Source: Sphingomonas paucimobilis NBRC 13935
Lineage (GTDB): Bacteria; Pseudomonadota; Alphaproteobacteria; Sphingomonadales; Sphingomonadaceae
Assembly: GCF_000739895.2 (NCBI RefSeq)
Contig: NZ_BBJS01000023.1
Coordinates: 1 to 64,000 of the forward strand
Length of the DNA stretch: 64,000 nucleotides
Reading direction: 5' to 3'
Below the pieces are notes generated by a model, which did not search any database, was not told where the DNA came from, and saw only the letters and a program-made list of their open reading frames with translations. The position numbers were made by a program, and so were the translations under genes. The first letter of the stretch is position 1, and the number at the start of each line of letters is the position of its first letter. Positions 63,156 through 64,000 of this stretch are shown in pieces.

Positions 63156-64000
63156 ATGACATCGCCGCACCCGATTCCACCGGGCCGCCGCCGCGCCGAG
63201 GGACATTCGCGCGACGCCCGGCTGTCGCGCGGGCTGTCGGGCACCAATTTGGAGCGTGCGGGCGATTATAATTTGCGTACCGTGCTGCAGGTCATCCGCG
63301 TCCACCGCGAGTCGACCCGCGTCGCGATCGCCCAGCAGACCGGGCTGACCGCGCCGACCATCGCCAACATCACCGGCCGCTTGATGGAGATGGGACTGGT
63401 CCGCAATGCCGGGCGCCTCCACGGCGGGCGCGGCCAGCCGGCGCTCAAGATCGAACTGTGCCCCGACGGCGCGTTCGGCATCGGGCTGACCATCGATCGC
63501 GACCATCTGTCGCTCGCCATTCTTGACCTGGCCGGCCGGGTGCGCGCCCGGACGACGCAGGAGATCGCCTTTGCCGGCCCCGATCAGGTCCTGGCCTTTG
63601 TCCAGGGCGCGCTGCCCCCCGCTCTAGCCGAGGGGGATGTGACGCGCGAACGGGTGCTGGGGGTCGGCGTTGCCATGCCCGACGATGTCGGCCGCTCGCT
63701 GCCCGACCAGCCCCAGGGTTACGACCAGTGGGATGCGATCGACCTCGACGCGCTGCTCGGCCCCGTCCTCCCCTGGCCGATCTACCGCGACAATGACGCC
63801 GCCGCCGCCGCGCTGGGCGAGACGCAATATGACGAGGCGTTCGGCTGCCCCAGCTTCTTCTATCTACTGATCACCGCCGGGCTTGGCGGCGGGCTGGTGA
63901 TCGATCGCAGCTATCATCGCGGCGCGCATGGCCGGTCGGGGGAGATCGGCCTGATGCCCGATCCCACCGCCGGGCGGCCGGGGGCGGTGGTGCAGGACTG
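63156..64000 (+). CDS. ROK-family transcriptional regulator, truncated by the window end
   Basis: 281 residues are visible. A basic N-terminus is followed by a winged helix (NLRTVLQVIRVHRESTRVAI, AQQTGLTAPTIANITGRLME) typical of NagC/Mlc. The ROK domain has GIGLTIDRDHLSLAILDLAG, VGVAMPDD, YRDNDAAAAALGE and TAGLGGGLVIDRSYHRGAHG, then SGEIGLMPD. GGGGAGAG lies upstream of the ATG. It probably controls sugar genes beyond the window; the adjacent sugar dehydrogenase is a possible target. Confidence 0.9.
   Translation, partial: MTSPHPIPPGRRRAEGHSRDARLSRGLSGTNLERAGDYNLRTVLQVIRVHRESTRVAIAQQTGLTAPTIANITGRLMEMGLVRNAGRLHGGRGQPALKIELCPDGAFGIGLTIDRDHLSLAILDLAGRVRARTTQEIAFAGPDQVLAFVQGALPPALAEGDVTRERVLGVGVAMPDDVGRSLPDQPQGYDQWDAIDLDALLGPVLPWPIYRDNDAAAAALGETQYDEAFGCPSFFYLLITAGLGGGLVIDRSYHRGAHGRSGEIGLMPDPTAGRPGAVVQD

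Overview
The window reads as chromosomal DNA of a GC-rich alphaproteobacterium of the Sphingomonas type. The evidence is the gene set (rimP-nusA-infB-rbfA-truB-rpsO-pnp, argH-lptM-lysA, a long CirA-like TonB receptor, OpgG/OpgH) and the dispersed palindromes built on TTCAGCCTGAGCGAAGTCGA, which I associate with sphingomonads. Species cannot be named from sequence reading alone.

Region 1 (1-26450) is a flagellar locus. It holds motA-like, motB-like, flgA, flgM, flgN, a flagellar lytic transglycosylase, flhA and fliA; then a LolC/E-like permease; two divergently transcribed flagellins; a sigma54 activator; and the long run fliE-F-G-H-I-J-K-L-M-N-O-P-Q-R-flhB, followed by fliD and fliS. Most genes overlap by 1-8 bases. 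Regulation can be read directly. Two sigma54 (-24/-12) sites precede motA-like and the transglycosylase-flhA-fliA unit. Four nearly identical sigma28 sites (CTAAA-N15-GYCGTTA) precede flgM, both flagellins and fliD. TTGCCG/CGGCAA boxes are candidate activator sites. A TTAA-N7-TTTAC box is a possible CtrA site ahead of the activator operon. The inferred order is CtrA, then activator plus sigma54, then FliA plus FlgM, then filament genes.

Region 2 (26450-43600) is housekeeping and envelope: a CorA/ZntB-type transporter, a CysG N-terminal-type siroheme enzyme, lysA, a small lipoprotein, argH, a TlpA-like thioredoxin lipoprotein, a TonB receptor, opgGH, a complete IS256-family element with 32-bp inverted repeats and 9-bp target duplication, and a divergent exonuclease/helicase pair of the kind usually found with an ATP-dependent DNA ligase (no ligase here).

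Region 3 (43600-64000) holds a Rel/Spo enzyme, an M48 protease, a GT2 glycosyltransferase, a broken chemoreceptor gene, then on the minus strand the translation/RNA cluster rimP-nusA-(tautomerase)-ylxR-infB-rbfA and tdk-truB-rpsO-pnp. A yceI gene and a nest of palindromes separate its two halves. A PQQ-type sugar dehydrogenase lipoprotein and a truncated ROK regulator end the window.

The most unusual signal is a set of palindromic elements that appear to enter genes and each other. A 135-bp element lies in frame inside truB, a relative supplies the ribosome-binding site of the siroheme gene, three different palindromes are nested between yceI and rbfA, and the IS256 element sits in the loop of a REP pair. 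infB appears to carry a one-base frameshift and the chemoreceptor has lost its signalling tip. No rRNA, tRNA or CRISPR array was seen.
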